Program-made: the position numbers and the translations under genes
Part shown: one piece after another, positions 34,222-46,013 of the stretch
Layout of the letters: the number at the start of each line of letters is the position of its first letter
Numbering within the stretch: position 1 is the stretch's first letter
Notes under the pieces: model-generated
The model's input: only the letters and a program-made list of their open reading frames with translations
Told to the model about the DNA's origin: nothing
Database searches by the model: none
Assembly (NCBI GenBank): GCA_029747015.1
Contig: JAKOGI010000535.1
Span: 310,001 to 374,000 of the forward strand
Length of the DNA: 64,000 nucleotides
Reading direction: 5' to 3'
Source of the DNA: Carnegiea gigantea
Lineage: Eukaryota > Streptophyta > Magnoliopsida > Caryophyllales > Cactaceae

Positions 34222-35519
34222 TTACCAACTTAGCATCTGTATGGTAGTTTGGTTCTCATGGTCTTCCATTCCTTTAGTTAGATCTTTTGGAGTTATATCT
34301 TCATTTTTATTATGAAAGGCAAAGCATTCAAAAGGACAGGTGGGAGATAAGTCACAAGTACAAGAGATCATCTTATTGAAATCATAAACAACTACATCTA
34401 ATGTAGAGTTTGAGGAAATAGAAACTAATGACTGACTCTTAGACTCTATCATTGACTTTCTTAAACTAATTCTATAGCTATGGTGAACACTTTTCCTTCC
34501 CCATCAGTTGTCGAAGTCACTTGCTTGCAGCCTTTGGTGTTATCTTCAGTGATGAAGTTTGTCAGTTTCAAACCATTTTTAGACATGGTAAGGGATAAAG
34601 TAGCAGCAGGATCTTCTTTTTTCCTATAATCTTGCACAAAAAGGATCCGAAAGCTGTTTCTTTCAGCTAGATTAGCCCAATCTTGAGTTGATGGATGTCC
34701 TGTTTTGGCAGTAAGTGTTTCTTTCTCTAATAGATGCTAGTCATTGTATACATCTAGCACATGCACTAAGATTCCTTCTCTTCTATGTAGTAGAGCTCAA
34801 GGAAGCTATAGAAAGGAAATACGCAAGAACTGGTGATTAAGAGTGTGGGGATAATGCTTTATAGTATAGTGCTTTTAGTATTCGTTCCTAGTAGCAACAT
34901 TTTGGGCTTAGGCTTCATGGTTGACCTTAGTCATTTCTTTAGGAGTTGGTTAATATCCTAATTTGAATTTGTAATTTGTCTTTCAAGTCAAGGGAAAGGA
35001 AGTCCATCCTTGTGCTCTTCGTCCCATGGTCATTTCTAGAAAGTATCCCCACCTTTTAAGGATAGTGTTCATATTCAAACTCAAATAGGAATCAAAGTCG
35101 AAAGGAGCTTGGTCCTTCTCTAAGACCGTCATCATTTTAAAGTTATGGACATTTTCATCATTGTGCTCTATTTTTAGTATTAGCCGCTTGTTAGTGAGTG
35201 TAGCACACAAGTTGTCCCTTTCTGTAGGCACCAACTGCTTTTTATAAGCATCTTCACATTCTAGTATAAGGTAAACGGAACTATCTGTGGATCATGAAGC
35301 CATAGTCTTACTAGGAGTAAGTTAACGATAACTAGAATATCCATAACATAGAATTCCGTATTCCTTCCAGTAGGATCCACATAATGGGGAAGAGAATAGT
35401 ACCCAACACCAGCATTTTGGAGTTGTATATGCTTTCAGATGAGTTGATGGTGTTGAGAGTTGATTTTCTTAATTCCCAATCTTTTGGCAGTCCTCTAAGG
35501 ATAGATGCTCAAAGTTGAC
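34222..35519 (-). pseudogene. pol: Tat-1 protease to RT linker, with G-patch-like block
   Basis: Two open stretches remain. 34983-35234 contains NTILKRWGYFLEMTMGRRAQG followed by WTSFPL, which looks like a worn G-patch (Gly-Tyr-x-x-Gly-x-Gly-Leu-Gly-Lys type), and is followed by LGYQPTP-like residues. 34222-34452 is an acidic and Thr-rich linker ending before RT. The protease active site was not found. A solo LTR at 35520 interrupts the upstream part. Confidence 0.52.
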
Positions 35520-36843
35520 TGATAGAGCTATAAGTGCAGGGTGGCATTGTAGCAAATCAAGGTCGTCTCTCATAAGGACTAGGTCAATCTATCGGACTTT
35601 ATTCCTTTAAGATAAACTAAGTAGATAAAATTTGATGTTGAAATTAACCTAATCTACTATCTAATCTAATGGATAAATAATCAAGAAATTAGACAAAACA
35701 AGCAATCTCTCAATCTATGTATTAATCGAGCACTTCTTTGTCAACTATTGTTTTAAAATTGGTAATCAAAGTATCAAAACCCTCTTTCAAGGTGAAGAGA
35801 TATACCTAAATCTAACCAATTAGCATCGCTCAAGCGCTTCGATTCATTTAGGTTCATTAAGCATAAGATTATTAAATTAGTGGCTTCTCAGGTGGTGTAA
35901 CTTTCTTAAGAATCCACACAATCAAGTCAAATCCTAGGGTTCCAATATTGAATTTCATCTTTTAGTTCTTTACACAATACCCAAAACATGTAAGAAATTG
36001 ATCAGATTTCTCACATGACAATAAACATCTAGGATTCAATAAAACAAGTTAATAGATTCCAAAATACCAAGGAGATCAACACAAGAATTGGAAAATTAAG
36101 AAGTGTTTACATATATCAAAACAACCAAAGCTAATCCAAAGCACAAAACATAAAGCCTAAAATAAGATAACAGAACATAACCGAAGAGAAGAGAAATGCT
36201 TAACCAAAGAATGCGATTAGATCGGTTAATTGCAAAGTCAACATGGAATCTTTGTAAGATCTCCACTTCAATTCACTCTCTCTTCCTATAATCTAATCCA
36301 AAACCTAATCTTGATGATGGACTATGGTGATGAAAATAGGTAGATAAAGAATGAGGATGGAAGCAGGCTTTTGTCATGAAAATGAAGGTTGTCAAATGTT
36401 ACAGCCGCTTGGAAAATGAACAACTGCGAAGAAAACCTTCTAATTCAAGGGAACAAGGCTTGTCACAGTCTAACCATGCAGGCACCCACAGGCCATGATC
36501 TCCACTACGGCCTAGCCATATTGTCCATTGATTAGCTTTTTCTTAATTGTTTCTCTTGCTACTTCGTCATGGAACCTCATGGATTGTGGCACGAACCATG
36601 GTATGTCTGCGTTGGTTCTCTTTGAGCCCCTTGTACTACCTTCTTTGATCTACAAAGCATCAAAATCATCATCATACTCCCGTAACTTGGCTTACAAAGT
36701 TAAAATCTACACATACTCTCGAAACACGCAAAACTAAGTGTAATAGTAGAAATAAGGGCATAAATCATACAAGTGAGCACAAGAATGCCCTAAATGACTC
36801 CCGAACACTCATGAAATCCCATGCAAAAATATGACATTCATCA
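35520..36843 (-). repeat. Solo LTR of Athila type inside Tat-1
   Basis: No coding sequence; flanks on both sides are Tat-1. The right edge, read on the minus strand, is TGATGAATGTCATATTTTTG, the style of an Athila LTR start, and the left edge has ATAAGTGCAGGGTGGCATTG, typical of the U5 end. Flanking five-mers are TTGAC and CTAAC, two transitions apart. It contains GC-rich words near 36470-36612. A lone LTR with no internal region points to LTR-LTR recombination. Confidence 0.55.
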
Positions 36844-38575
36844 CTAACACAGTATCGACTAGGGCAAGGTGTACATACTTCTAAAGGCACATCACAATAA
36901 GGTATAGGGTGTTATTATATGCAAAACCTCATGGTGGGACATCTTCATTGATAAAAGTTTTGGTGCCTTTATCAGAAGTAATTGAAGCTATCATTTCCTT
37001 AGGCGTAGCTCCAAAAGAGAAATGAATCCTCCTCCTGAACTAACATTTCCTTTTTCTATTTCAAGGCCTATTGTGGGCCTCTTTTGACTTGCTGCTACCC
37101 AGCCTTTGTGAGGTGGTAGACCCTCCCTTGATCTTCTTCTCTAAAGAATTCTTCTTTATTCTCTCCCCAAAAATCATCATTGCTTACCTCAGCAGGCAGA
37201 TAACCTCTCTGCATTTCACATACGTTGTCCTCATGGCTTTTCCATACGCCGCAGACCACTAGGTATGTTGTAGGAATGCCTCCCCTTGGCTTTGGCCCTT
37301 GAAGTCTTTGTATAAGCACAAACGAATCCCATTTCCCTTTTTGGTCATCGATAACAAAGATCCTTTTGTGATCTCCTAGTCGATTTTTGTCATTGTTGAG
37401 CTTTTTGGCTGCTTTAGGCGACGAGAGTTATCCTAACTTGAACATCCTTTCCAGCCTATTCATAACCGTCCAACAATTGTCAATGTCATGCCCTTGAGAC
37501 TGGTGGTACTTATAGTACTTGGTTGGGCCAAAAAGACTCAGATTGCCTAAGAATCCCAATTTCTGACTTGACCTTAGAGAGATCAATTTTCCCTTTGGCC
37601 AAAAGTCACTCCAGAGACTAAGTGTAGGTGATCTCTATGGGGGTATACTTAGTAAAACAATTTATCGCATGCACTTCCTTAGAACTACTAGCTTTTTTAT
37701 CCAAGTTTTGGTAGTTGCCTTTCTAGTTGCTACTCATCTTGGTAGATGCTTCTTGGATAACTCTTCCTCTACTAGCATGCCTATATATTTTAGTGTAGTG
37801 ACATTCTCAAATGGTGTGAACTATAGATGCTGCCTATAAGTGGGGTAAAGGTTCCCGATGTACAATCTTACTTGATCATCTTCTGAAGGTTGGTCCACCA
37901 CGCAAACATGTCGTTGTCCTCCATCTGGTTATATATTCAAAGAACCCCTCTTTTTCTTCTTACTTGAGCAGCTTTATATCTTTGAGTGTCATTAGGAGGT
38001 CAGCATTGTAAGAACACTGACGTAAGAATTCCCTACAATGATCATCCCAATTCATAACCTTTCAAGGGGCCATGGAATTTTACACCTCATCACATCCTTG
38101 TTAAGGTCCAAGGAAATGTGAGGTGGAAGATGTCCTTATCAATTCCTTTTACAGTCATTGTGCTAACAATGTTCCTCACGTGGTGATGAGGAGTTTTAGT
38201 TCCTTGAAACTTGATGTTAGGCATTGTGAACTTTGAGGGCAACTTCCCTTTTGGGATTAAAGTTAATCCCATGTAGTCACTAAAGTAATTGTTAAACATA
38301 GAAGACTCCTTAAGTAGTTATTCTATTCAATCTATACATGATCGATTTGAGGAGTGCTCTTCTCAAATCTCCTTCTTTCCTATTCTCTATCTCTCCCTTA
38401 CCCTCATCATTTGCCTCCTCGGTGTGAGGTTGCTCACTATTCTCTGCTTGGGATGCTTTGGTGAGGTTTTGGAGCATAGTAGCCACCATCACTATCTTCT
38501 TGTCCCTCTCCATCATTTTGGTTTTCATCTTTTCTATCATCTTCATAAGTTATGTGATGTTGTTGTTCCTAGCCA
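36844..38575 (-). pseudogene. gag: Tat-1 gag
   Basis: Starts at the ATG near 38574 (MARNNNIT, then a stop), continues as an acidic and charged N-terminus at 38310-38546 (MIEKMKTKMMERDKK), then LPSKFTMPNIKFQGTKTPHHH near 38200, the Tat Gag core start (LPPKF-MP-F-GT-P-H). Near 37480-37540 is a zinc-binding block of the Tat kind, YHQSQGHDIDNCWTVMN, with the first Cys changed to Tyr. The 37095-37319 frame has a charged tail. Stops and frameshifts separate the parts. Confidence 0.68.
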
Positions 38576-40567
38576 TTACAATTAGTGAAGGATTACTCTA
38601 ACTTGGATCTTAACCTTGACCTCATGGATGTAGTTTTTTGTTATTGCTCCTTAGCTAGAATTCTCCCGCTTCATGACTCTGCTTATATACTTTCTTAGTC
38701 TTCTTATCCTAATAAATAGTAGAAAGTGCTCAGGACTAACTTATCTCAACACTTTTTGACAGGGAGTTGAAGACTCAACAGTAGGGCTGAGAACTCGGTC
38801 CATTTTCATAGAATTGGTCCCGATCTCGATTTGAACTAGATCCAAATATCTGGACTCCATCCCAGTCTCAGTTGGAACCTGGTCCGGGATTTGTGGAATT
38901 GGTCCCGGAACCGATTGGGACCAAGTACCCAGTTCCTAATATTTTCTTATTTTATTTTATTTCATTTCATTTAAAGTTTTGGCCTGTAGTTGTGACTTTG
39001 TAAGATAACCAATACACCTAATAGGCTAGCTCATCAATCATTCAAAATTAAATTTAATATAGTGGCAGCTAGATATTTACCATGAATTAAAGTCCAATTG
39101 TTTAACTAATAAATTGCATTTTTTTTTCATCCAAGCATTAAAACAAAAAAAAAAAAACCACTTTCTCATAGTATTATACATTAACAAAAAGATTTAGTAA
39201 TATCACCATATAGCTGAAAATTATGACAGCATCGAAAGAACAACACCTGATGTGAACAGGTAACTGAGTAACTCAGACATTTTTTTAAAAAAAAAGGGGG
39301 ATTGGACCAGGTAATGGGTCCAATTCTGATTCCAAGTTTTTAGGACTGGTCACTGACTCGGTTGCAACCGGTTCTAGGATTTCGGAATCAGTCCCGGACC
39401 CAGTTCAACCTGGTCCGAGTATGGACCCGACAGGTCCAAATTAGGTCCGGGTCTAGAATCGGGTACCCGGTTTTTTTGTTCAGCCCTACTCAAAGCATGC
39501 TGACTTGTGGACTATAATCATAATGCCAAGAGCCCAATATACTGACTGTATATTATGAATGCTGACCAAAACAGTTATTACCTAAATTGCGCCTAGTTGT
39601 AGGATGCCGACCGAGTCCTCATTGGGCACCTGGCACAGACATCCTGATCTCAACGTCTCTCCTAAGTTCAGACTTAATATAATATATTCAAGCTCCAGGG
39701 ATGCTAGCTAAGTTGCCAGTTGAGCCTCTAAAAAATGATCATCAGAAGTCTTACCCCTTTCTCCGAAGTTCATACCTAATTAAATATAGGTAGACTCTCA
39801 TAGGGTACTAGTCGGGTTTCGACTTGGCCTTGGAAACAAACTCTTACCGCTTTTCCTAGATCCAAACAGAAGACAATCCTAGCTGAGTTTTCTTAAAACA
39901 ATCTTGAACTTACACAAGCATACAAACTCCCTTTCTCTTTTTTTAACACCGAGCCAGGCACATTCAAGCTCGGCTGAGCCTCCTTTTAGAACCTTTTATT
40001 CCCTAAATTGGGGCTAAAACCTAGTCGGGCATGAGGTTAAGAGCCCTCAGAGCTTGATTTGCCTTGAAGCCACTTTCATTAATAACCCTATTCGTTAAGT
40101 TTGACCTTTCCTAACCCTAGCTCTCCTAAGACCTAAAGCATTAATGCACAGTCCCTAGGGCTAAATATATAAAAACACATCCAGGCACACACATGGGTTC
40201 CAACCTAAACCAAAGTTCTTCCTTACAAGTGTTTCAAGTCAAGTTTAGAATAGTCCTTTTGCGACCCAAAAGCTTGGTAATTTATCAATGTGGTGCATGG
40301 TAACATTGAAACATTTTGTTTGCTTCCCTAAGTCATGTGGACCGAAAAGTGTGTTGCGAGTGGGTTAATTAATGCATGCTTGTTAGAGTCTAATAGACCC
40401 ATAAAATTGACCGGTTGACCTCCCAAGGGGTAATAATAGGGTGCAATCCTGGAGACGATGTTGATTCAGTCAAGGTAGCACTTTTCAATGCAGCAATGTC
40501 TAATACAAGTGTAATTAAAGTAGTTTCCTAAACTGAATTTCAAATCTCACTCACTTTTAAGTAAACA
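38576..40567 (-). other. Tat-1 leader, holding a hAT-like element
   Basis: Noncoding leader between the primer site (40568) and gag (38575). Apart from the transposon at 38782-39488, no gene or structure is seen. Confidence 0.55.
38782..39488. mobile_element. hAT-like non-autonomous transposon, copy 2
   Basis: A 707-bp element with perfect 9-bp ends, TAGGGCTGA and TCAGCCCTA. The flank before it is CTCAACAG and after it CTCAAAGC, an 8-bp duplication apart from one lost base. Internal repeats of GGTCC/GGACC words near both ends form subterminal inverted repeats. No ORF, so it needs a transposase from elsewhere. It lies in the Tat-1 leader and is homologous to 27329-28226. Confidence 0.72.
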
Positions 40568-40585
40568 TCCCCTATAGAGTCGCCA
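40568..40585 (-). promoter_or_regulatory. Primer binding site of Tat-1
   Basis: Minus strand TGGCGACTCTATAGGGGA, close to the tRNA-Arg-type site of Ogre and related Tat elements. It sits one base from an LTR beginning TGTAAGGAC at 40587. Confidence 0.75.
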
Positions 40586-40586
40586 C

Positions 40587-42000
40587 TGTAAGGACTAATG
40601 ACCCTGAGGAACCTATCCTAAGGTGCAGCCTACCATTGAATGTCCTAACTTGCTTGCTGTGCATTTATATATTTTTTTATTTTCAAAAATGAATGTTAAT
40701 TTAATTTTTTTAGGAATCGAAATTTGGAAAATCCATGGGAATTGGTCCAATAAACTAGACCAGAATTCCGATTCAAAATATAGACCGGGTTCATGGGCTA
40801 GAGTAAGGTCGAGTAACCTATTCTGGTCCCAAGCAATAGTAACTACCTGATCCAGGAGTTAGGCGGCCAGCTTGATCCAACCTAGTTCTTGGGATAGTGT
40901 GGCATCTAAAACCTGGTCCAGATAGTCAATACTGTATTGGACGAGGATCCTTCTACCTAAAACAAAATAAAATTTAAATAAAATTAAAAAGATGAAAGTG
41001 ATAAAATTAATCAATAGAGTCGCCAATGAGTTTTTACGAAAAACTTACAAACCAAATTTAGTTTTTGAAAACGAATCACAAACCGATAGGGATGCATCAC
41101 ATCACCATTCATCATCACTGACAGCCTCTACTATTCGATATAGGAAATCAAATCTTAATTATATTATCACACAGTCATATAAAAAATTAGTACAAATCAT
41201 ATTAGATAATGCAAAAAGGTACAACTTTTATCCAAAATGAAGCCAACAATTACAGCGGGCAGTGAATTACTTAAGGATTACGTCTTTGGTAATTTAAAAC
41301 ACAAAAGATCATAAAAAGAGAATGAAGTAAGATGATAGAAACACAATAGGAATTATGCCCTCAAGATAGCCCACCTGATTTACCTAGGAACTCAGCAATG
41401 CGATGACTTTTTTTATGTTCCAACCAATCTCTCCTACAAAATGCTCTTGATGTGCAAAGTATGCCACTTAGGATTTTTCCTCCCTAATTGCAAGAACTAT
41501 TCTACCATAAATCTGTCATTATTTTTTTTAATTCTCTCATAATTCTAGTCTCTGGTGTCTAGCTGGTGCTGAAATGATGCCTCATTAATGCCCTAACCAT
41601 AGGGGGTAACCTGGATTTTATAGTCATTAAGGGAATAATCTGAATTAGTTTAGCGAAAGGCGACCCACTCCCTGTCTAACTAAGCTTAATCTAAAGTGGT
41701 GTGCTAATTGAACTAGGATTTAGACTAATTAAACTCGATAAACTAGTCAGTTTGGCAATAATATTAATTAATCTTATTTAGGAATATTTAATCTCGGAGT
41801 GCTGAAAATGGACAACCAAGTTGGGTTCCTTGTTTGGGGAACCGGTAGGTTTTTGTGCTTTAGCCAAGACTATTGAGCTAGCTTGCATGCGCTCTTTGCT
41901 TCTTTTTATTTCACTAATTCGGAGTCTATTTTTGTTAATCTCTTTGGTGGGCCACCAAGGACATAAGTTGGGGTAATGTTTTTATCATTGGGTAATTAAA
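40587..42000 (-). repeat. Tat-1 5' LTR and unassigned sequence
   Basis: The inner LTR edge is at 40587. On the minus strand ATATATAAATGC (plus 40661-40672) is a good TATA box about 75 bases from the LTR end. The outer end cannot be placed because no second LTR is recognised. At 41016-41035 a second GAGTCGCCA phrase occurs, similar to the primer-site region. Sequence up to 42000 shows no supported gene and may belong partly to the 3' end of Tat-2. Confidence 0.5.
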
Positions 42001-42354
42001 ATGAAGATGTTAGTTCTAGGTGTCTACAACATGCAACCTCAAGGACATGCAAGAGAGGTTAAACGGCTACTGAAGAACAAGAACATCCATTATGAAGTCG
42101 CAGCAACTGAGCTGAAGCAAGTGCAATCAAGGTGCTGGGAGCTACTGAAAGAGCTCCAACTTTTGGAAGATCAAAAGAAAGACAATAGTTCTCAAGTAAC
42201 TACCACCAAGCATTTATCTAAAGATACTAACCAAAAAGTTATTTATTTACAGGTTCAAATCGACAAACTTAATGCCACTAAAGTGATAGATGCAGCCACA
42301 AAAACTAGCCTGAAAAAGACTGAAGCCTACATAGAGGAGCTTTTGAAGATTTAA
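42001..42354 (+). CDS. Small coiled-coil ORF, antisense to Tat-2
   Basis: An uninterrupted 117-codon frame from ATG to TAA in a region otherwise full of stops. The product is rich in Lys, Gln, Glu and Leu, with heptad-like spacing (VKRLLKNKN, ELLKELQLLEDQKKD, VIYLQVQIDKLN, KTEAYIEELLKI), and is predicted by eye to be mostly helical. It has no enzyme motif. It lies 3' of the Tat-2 integrase on the opposite strand, the place where Tat extra ORFs occur, and could be the C-terminal end of such an ORF with its N-terminal domain cut away. Upstream sequence from 41930 is also weakly coding-like, which argues that the ATG is internal. Expression is unknown. Confidence 0.4.
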   Translation: MKMLVLGVYNMQPQGHAREVKRLLKNKNIHYEVAATELKQVQSRCWELLKELQLLEDQKKDNSSQVTTTKHLSKDTNQKVIYLQVQIDKLNATKVIDAATKTSLKKTEAYIEELLKI

Positions 42355-42800
42355 AGAATTTCTAATGGAATCGATAGCTAGTTGCCCCTCTTTTTTTTGT
42401 GATTAGATTTCACCATTACTGACTTCGTGGTAACAACTGAATTTATACCAAGCTAAATCACTCTATTTCACCTTCAAATACATAAGCCATCTATAAGTTG
42501 CAATCATGTGAACTATAATCTGAATCAAAAGACCTTCTTTGTTTAGTATCAGCAAATTTTACCTTTTTCTCGTAGTTGTACTCAAATGTATGCCCAAGTT
42601 GCCTACATACTTAAAGCAAGTGCAACATCTTAAAGGATAAAGCCAAACATATCTTAATTAACAATAAAAGGTTTTTTTCTTTCTTTTTTTTTTTAATTTA
42701 GCTATTCATAGTTCATACTCTTATGGGCCAGAAGTAGTACAATGAAATTTGACTTGAACGAATAAATAATTTACGCTCATATTTATGAGCTAATAAGTAC
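42355..42800. other. Spacer between coiled-coil ORF and Tat-2 integrase
   Basis: No gene. Contains a T-rich run at about 42670-42698. The integrase stop on the minus strand falls near its right end. Confidence 0.45.
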
Positions 42801-43800
42801 TAATACTTCAAGGACAGTAAAGCTTTAAAAACTTATCATTTACCAATCTAATGTGTACTCTATTAGTACTGACGATTCTGTAAGCACTGTTTGTGTGGAC
42901 GTCCCTGATCATATAAGGACCATCCCATTTTAAAGTGAACTTCTATCTGGTCTTGTTTGACATAATGATTGGCCACCTCATCATGAGCACTTGATCTCTG
43001 ACCTGAAATGAATGTGATTAAACCTTCTTGTTAAATTCTGGCGATAACTGGGCTTGATAGCATTCAAATGTTTCTTATGATTGAAGTCTTTTTTCATTAA
43101 GAGCCTCTAGCTCAGTTAGGTGAAGTCTATGAGTTTCATCTTCAGTTAAGCCTTCTTGTACGTCGTTATGTATGCCAAATAGCCATTTCTAGTCTTTCAT
43201 GGCAATCTCGCTTTGACTTTGCCACCACTTTGCTTAACAAGTTGCAAAGCATTTTACTGAAAGCTTCTGCTGACCCATTTACATGTGCGTTGTACATTGA
43301 GCACTTTCTTTGAACGAACTTAAACTTTTCATAGAGGTCAATCACCAACTTGTTGACAAATGGTTTGCCATTATCAGTAATAATGTAATGAGGCATGCCA
43401 TACCAGTAGATGATATGTGTCCGAATAAAATTAACAATATTCTCCGATTTGACTTCTCTTAGCGAGATTGCTTCTATATATTTGAAAAAGTAGTTTGTTG
43501 CTACCCAGATGTACAAGTGGCCAGCAAAAGATTTCAGAGTGATAAAGCCTACAACATTGAGCCCCCAAGCTTTAAATGGTCAAGAAACCATAGTTGGATA
43601 GAGTAATTCGGGAGGTTGATGAACAAAATTGGGATAGAACTAGTGATCCTCACACCTCTTTATGTAGTCAAAGCAATCTTGCGCCATAGTAGGCCAATAG
43701 TAGCGCAACCTTTTCATGTGATCATATAATTTGGGCCTTGCTTGATGTGTAACACATACTCTTAAATCTGTTTCATCCATTGTTTATCTAGCCTCTTCCT
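42801..43800 (-). pseudogene. pol: Tat-2 integrase
   Basis: The catalytic core is open at 43166-43516: VATNYFFKYIEAISLREVK, YYIITDNGKPF-like HYIITDNGKPFVNKL with the second catalytic Asp, and NGSAEAFSKMLCNLL with the Glu, then VAKSKRDCHERL. After stops the C-terminal domain follows as KFTLKWDGPYMIRDVHTN and NDKFLKLY near 42820-42960. The order and motifs are those of a Tat integrase. The N-terminal zinc finger (about 43560-43780) is only partly readable. Confidence 0.83.
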
Positions 43801-44903
43801 TGAATTTTTATCTTATGTTTCAGATCAATAAGGAGCTTCCTATGCTGAAAGTAATCAATGAATGGTTGATGCCAATCTTGTTTATCTACCTCGAAGCACT
43901 AACTACATTGGCACCTTCCTCAAGCTCTTCAATAAGGGGTTTTAATGACACACTGATTGCGCAAGAGGATATTCATGTTTTCTTCTACCCCAGTGTCAAA
44001 GTCGCTAAAAAATTTACAAGCATGTCAACCATCTTATTGGCACTCCTAGGAACATGCTCTAACTTGATGGTTTTAAGATTGTTTAGCAACCACAAGGTAA
44101 ATTTATGTTATAAAATAAGATCATCATTTTTAACTTAATACTCCTCAAGGAATTGTTTAATGACCATTTGATTCCTATTTCTATAGCCATTTAAAGGATT
44201 AAGATTAACAATTGACACTCAAAAATGTTATTTAAACATAACTGAGTTAGCAAGAGTGAATAGGGAAGGACATGCTTTTTGGGGGAGACAAACATTACAC
44301 CTGCATCAACCCCCTTGTTTCTTATGGCTCCATCAAAAGTACATTTTTCAAGGAAGGAGGGTATCAACAAAGAACCTATCCTCACCTAGTAACTCGTCAT
44401 TTATCCCCCACTCACCAAGAATTAGGTGATCTCCTAAGAAATCTGTGAGTGCTTGCCTTTTAACGACCTTCCGACACATAGACAAGGTCGTGCTACTTCA
44501 ACATCATAGCTCACTTCGCAAGTCACCCACTGAGAACTAGCCTTGATAAGATCTATTTGACGAGATCAGCTTTAGATTTTGAATGGCAAACTAGAGCAAT
44601 AGGCAGATCTTTTCTAGAGGAGAATACTTTAATTCATCCCCAACCAGTGTACAACTTAAGTAGTACAAGGCCACTTCTTTTCCCTCGTCATTTTTTTGAA
44701 TGTATAATACTTCTAATGATCATTCTTGGAATGCAACGTGAAGTATAAGAGGTTTGCCAGTAATTGGTCCTCCCTACATTGGAGGATTTGGCAAATACTT
44801 CTTAATTTTCTCAAAAGCTTTGTGGCATGACTCGTCTCACTCAAACAGTGGACTTTTTTCATGAGATGGCTAAAGGGATGAAAACGTCTAACAAGATTTG
44901 ATG
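43801..44903 (-). pseudogene. pol: Tat-2 RNase H region
   Basis: Mostly degraded. Near 44840 the tether after RT is readable (SPLFEWDESCHKAFEKIKKYL), which continues the RT thumb from the duplicated segment. The remainder down to 43800 contains short Tat RNase H-like words such as VKYEDLIRSMIL-type text but with many stops; no catalytic residue can be assigned safely. Confidence 0.5.
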
Positions 44904-45197
44904 TGAACCTTCAAATATATGTTAAGCAATCTTGATGACCACAAAGCTCCCTAAGATTCTCAGGCTTCATGCATCTCTTGAATTGTTTCGATCTTAAACT
45001 ACTCAATCTCTATCACTGTATGGAGAATAATAAGACCCAAGAACTTTCTATGAACCTTCGAATATATGCCAAGCAATCTTCACGACTATAAAGCTCCTTA
45101 GGATTCTTAGGCTTCACATATCTCCTAGACTGTTTTGATCTTAAACTGCTCAATCTCTATCCCTTTATGGAGAATAATGAGACCCAAGAACTTTCTA
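44904..45197 (-). repeat. 147-bp tandem duplication within Tat-2 RT
   Basis: 44904-45050 and 45051-45197 are direct, adjacent copies, each starting TGAACCTTC and ending AAGAACTTTCTA. They are the same length and differ at about 24 places, mostly C/T and G/A transitions. The repeat is 49 codons long and covers the RT segment from KFLGLI to AYI-type residues before the RNase H tether. Confidence 0.88.
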
Positions 45198-46013
45198 GAA
45201 GGACACCAAATGCGCACTTAAGTGGGTTCACCATTAACTAACACTTTCGTAATCATTCGGAGATCTGTCAAAGATATTAAACGTGGTCTGACCTCTTTTT
45301 GCATTTAACCATTAAGTCTTCGACATAAAACTCAATCGTGTTATGGAGCATATCATCATAAATGCTTTACATTGCCCTTTGATATGTTGCTCCCTTATTC
45401 TTTAGACAAAAGGGCATCACTTTATAGCAAAAGATGCCTTTAGGTGTGTGAAACGTCATGGCCTCTTTGTCTTTCGGCACCAATTGGATCTGATTACCCT
45501 GAAGTGCGATCCATGAATGTTAAGGCCTCACGTCCTATAGTTGAATCAATTATGAGCCCCACGATGCGTAATAAAAAGTCATCTTTTTAACATGTGTCGT
45601 TAAGATCCTAAAATTCTATGCAGATGTGAAGTTGTTCGCTTTTCTCCCTTATAGGGATAATGTTCATAATCCATGCTAGGTATTTTACCTCGTGAATGAA
45701 CTCTATCTCTATAAATTTATTAATCCCTTTTTCAATTTCAGATACTAACTGTGGGGAAAACATTGTTGAGGTAGCTTTTGGGAAGAAATGCCCCCTCTTA
45801 ATGATGAACTATATGTTTAGGATAAAGCCCTGATGTTTCCTTATAACTCCATATGAATACATCCCTCCACTCTAAGAAAATATCAAATTGCACCTTTTCT
45901 TGCTCTTGTATAAGCAATGAACTTATATAGAGAGGGTAAGGTTCATTCACAATTCGGAGATCCAATCCCTTTAAATCACCGACTGTAGCTTGTCTCCTCC
46001 CCCCCCCCCCCAA
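45198..46013 (-). pseudogene. pol: Tat-2 reverse transcriptase
   Basis: Begins near 46013 with PLYISSLLIQEQEKVQFDIF, LEWRDVFIWSYKETSGLYP and KHIVHH, the usual Tat RT start. The palm follows in decayed form: IFCYKVMPFCLKNKGATYQRAM near 45380-45440, then EFYVEDLMVK near 45310. The catalytic YVDD reads YVED, so one metal-binding Asp is replaced by Glu. A C14 run at 46000-46016 lies at the 5' edge of this piece. Confidence 0.8.

Noticed and set aside
44904..45197. CRISPR-like repeat
   Set aside because: Two long adjacent coding repeats without spacers in a plant retroelement; not CRISPR.
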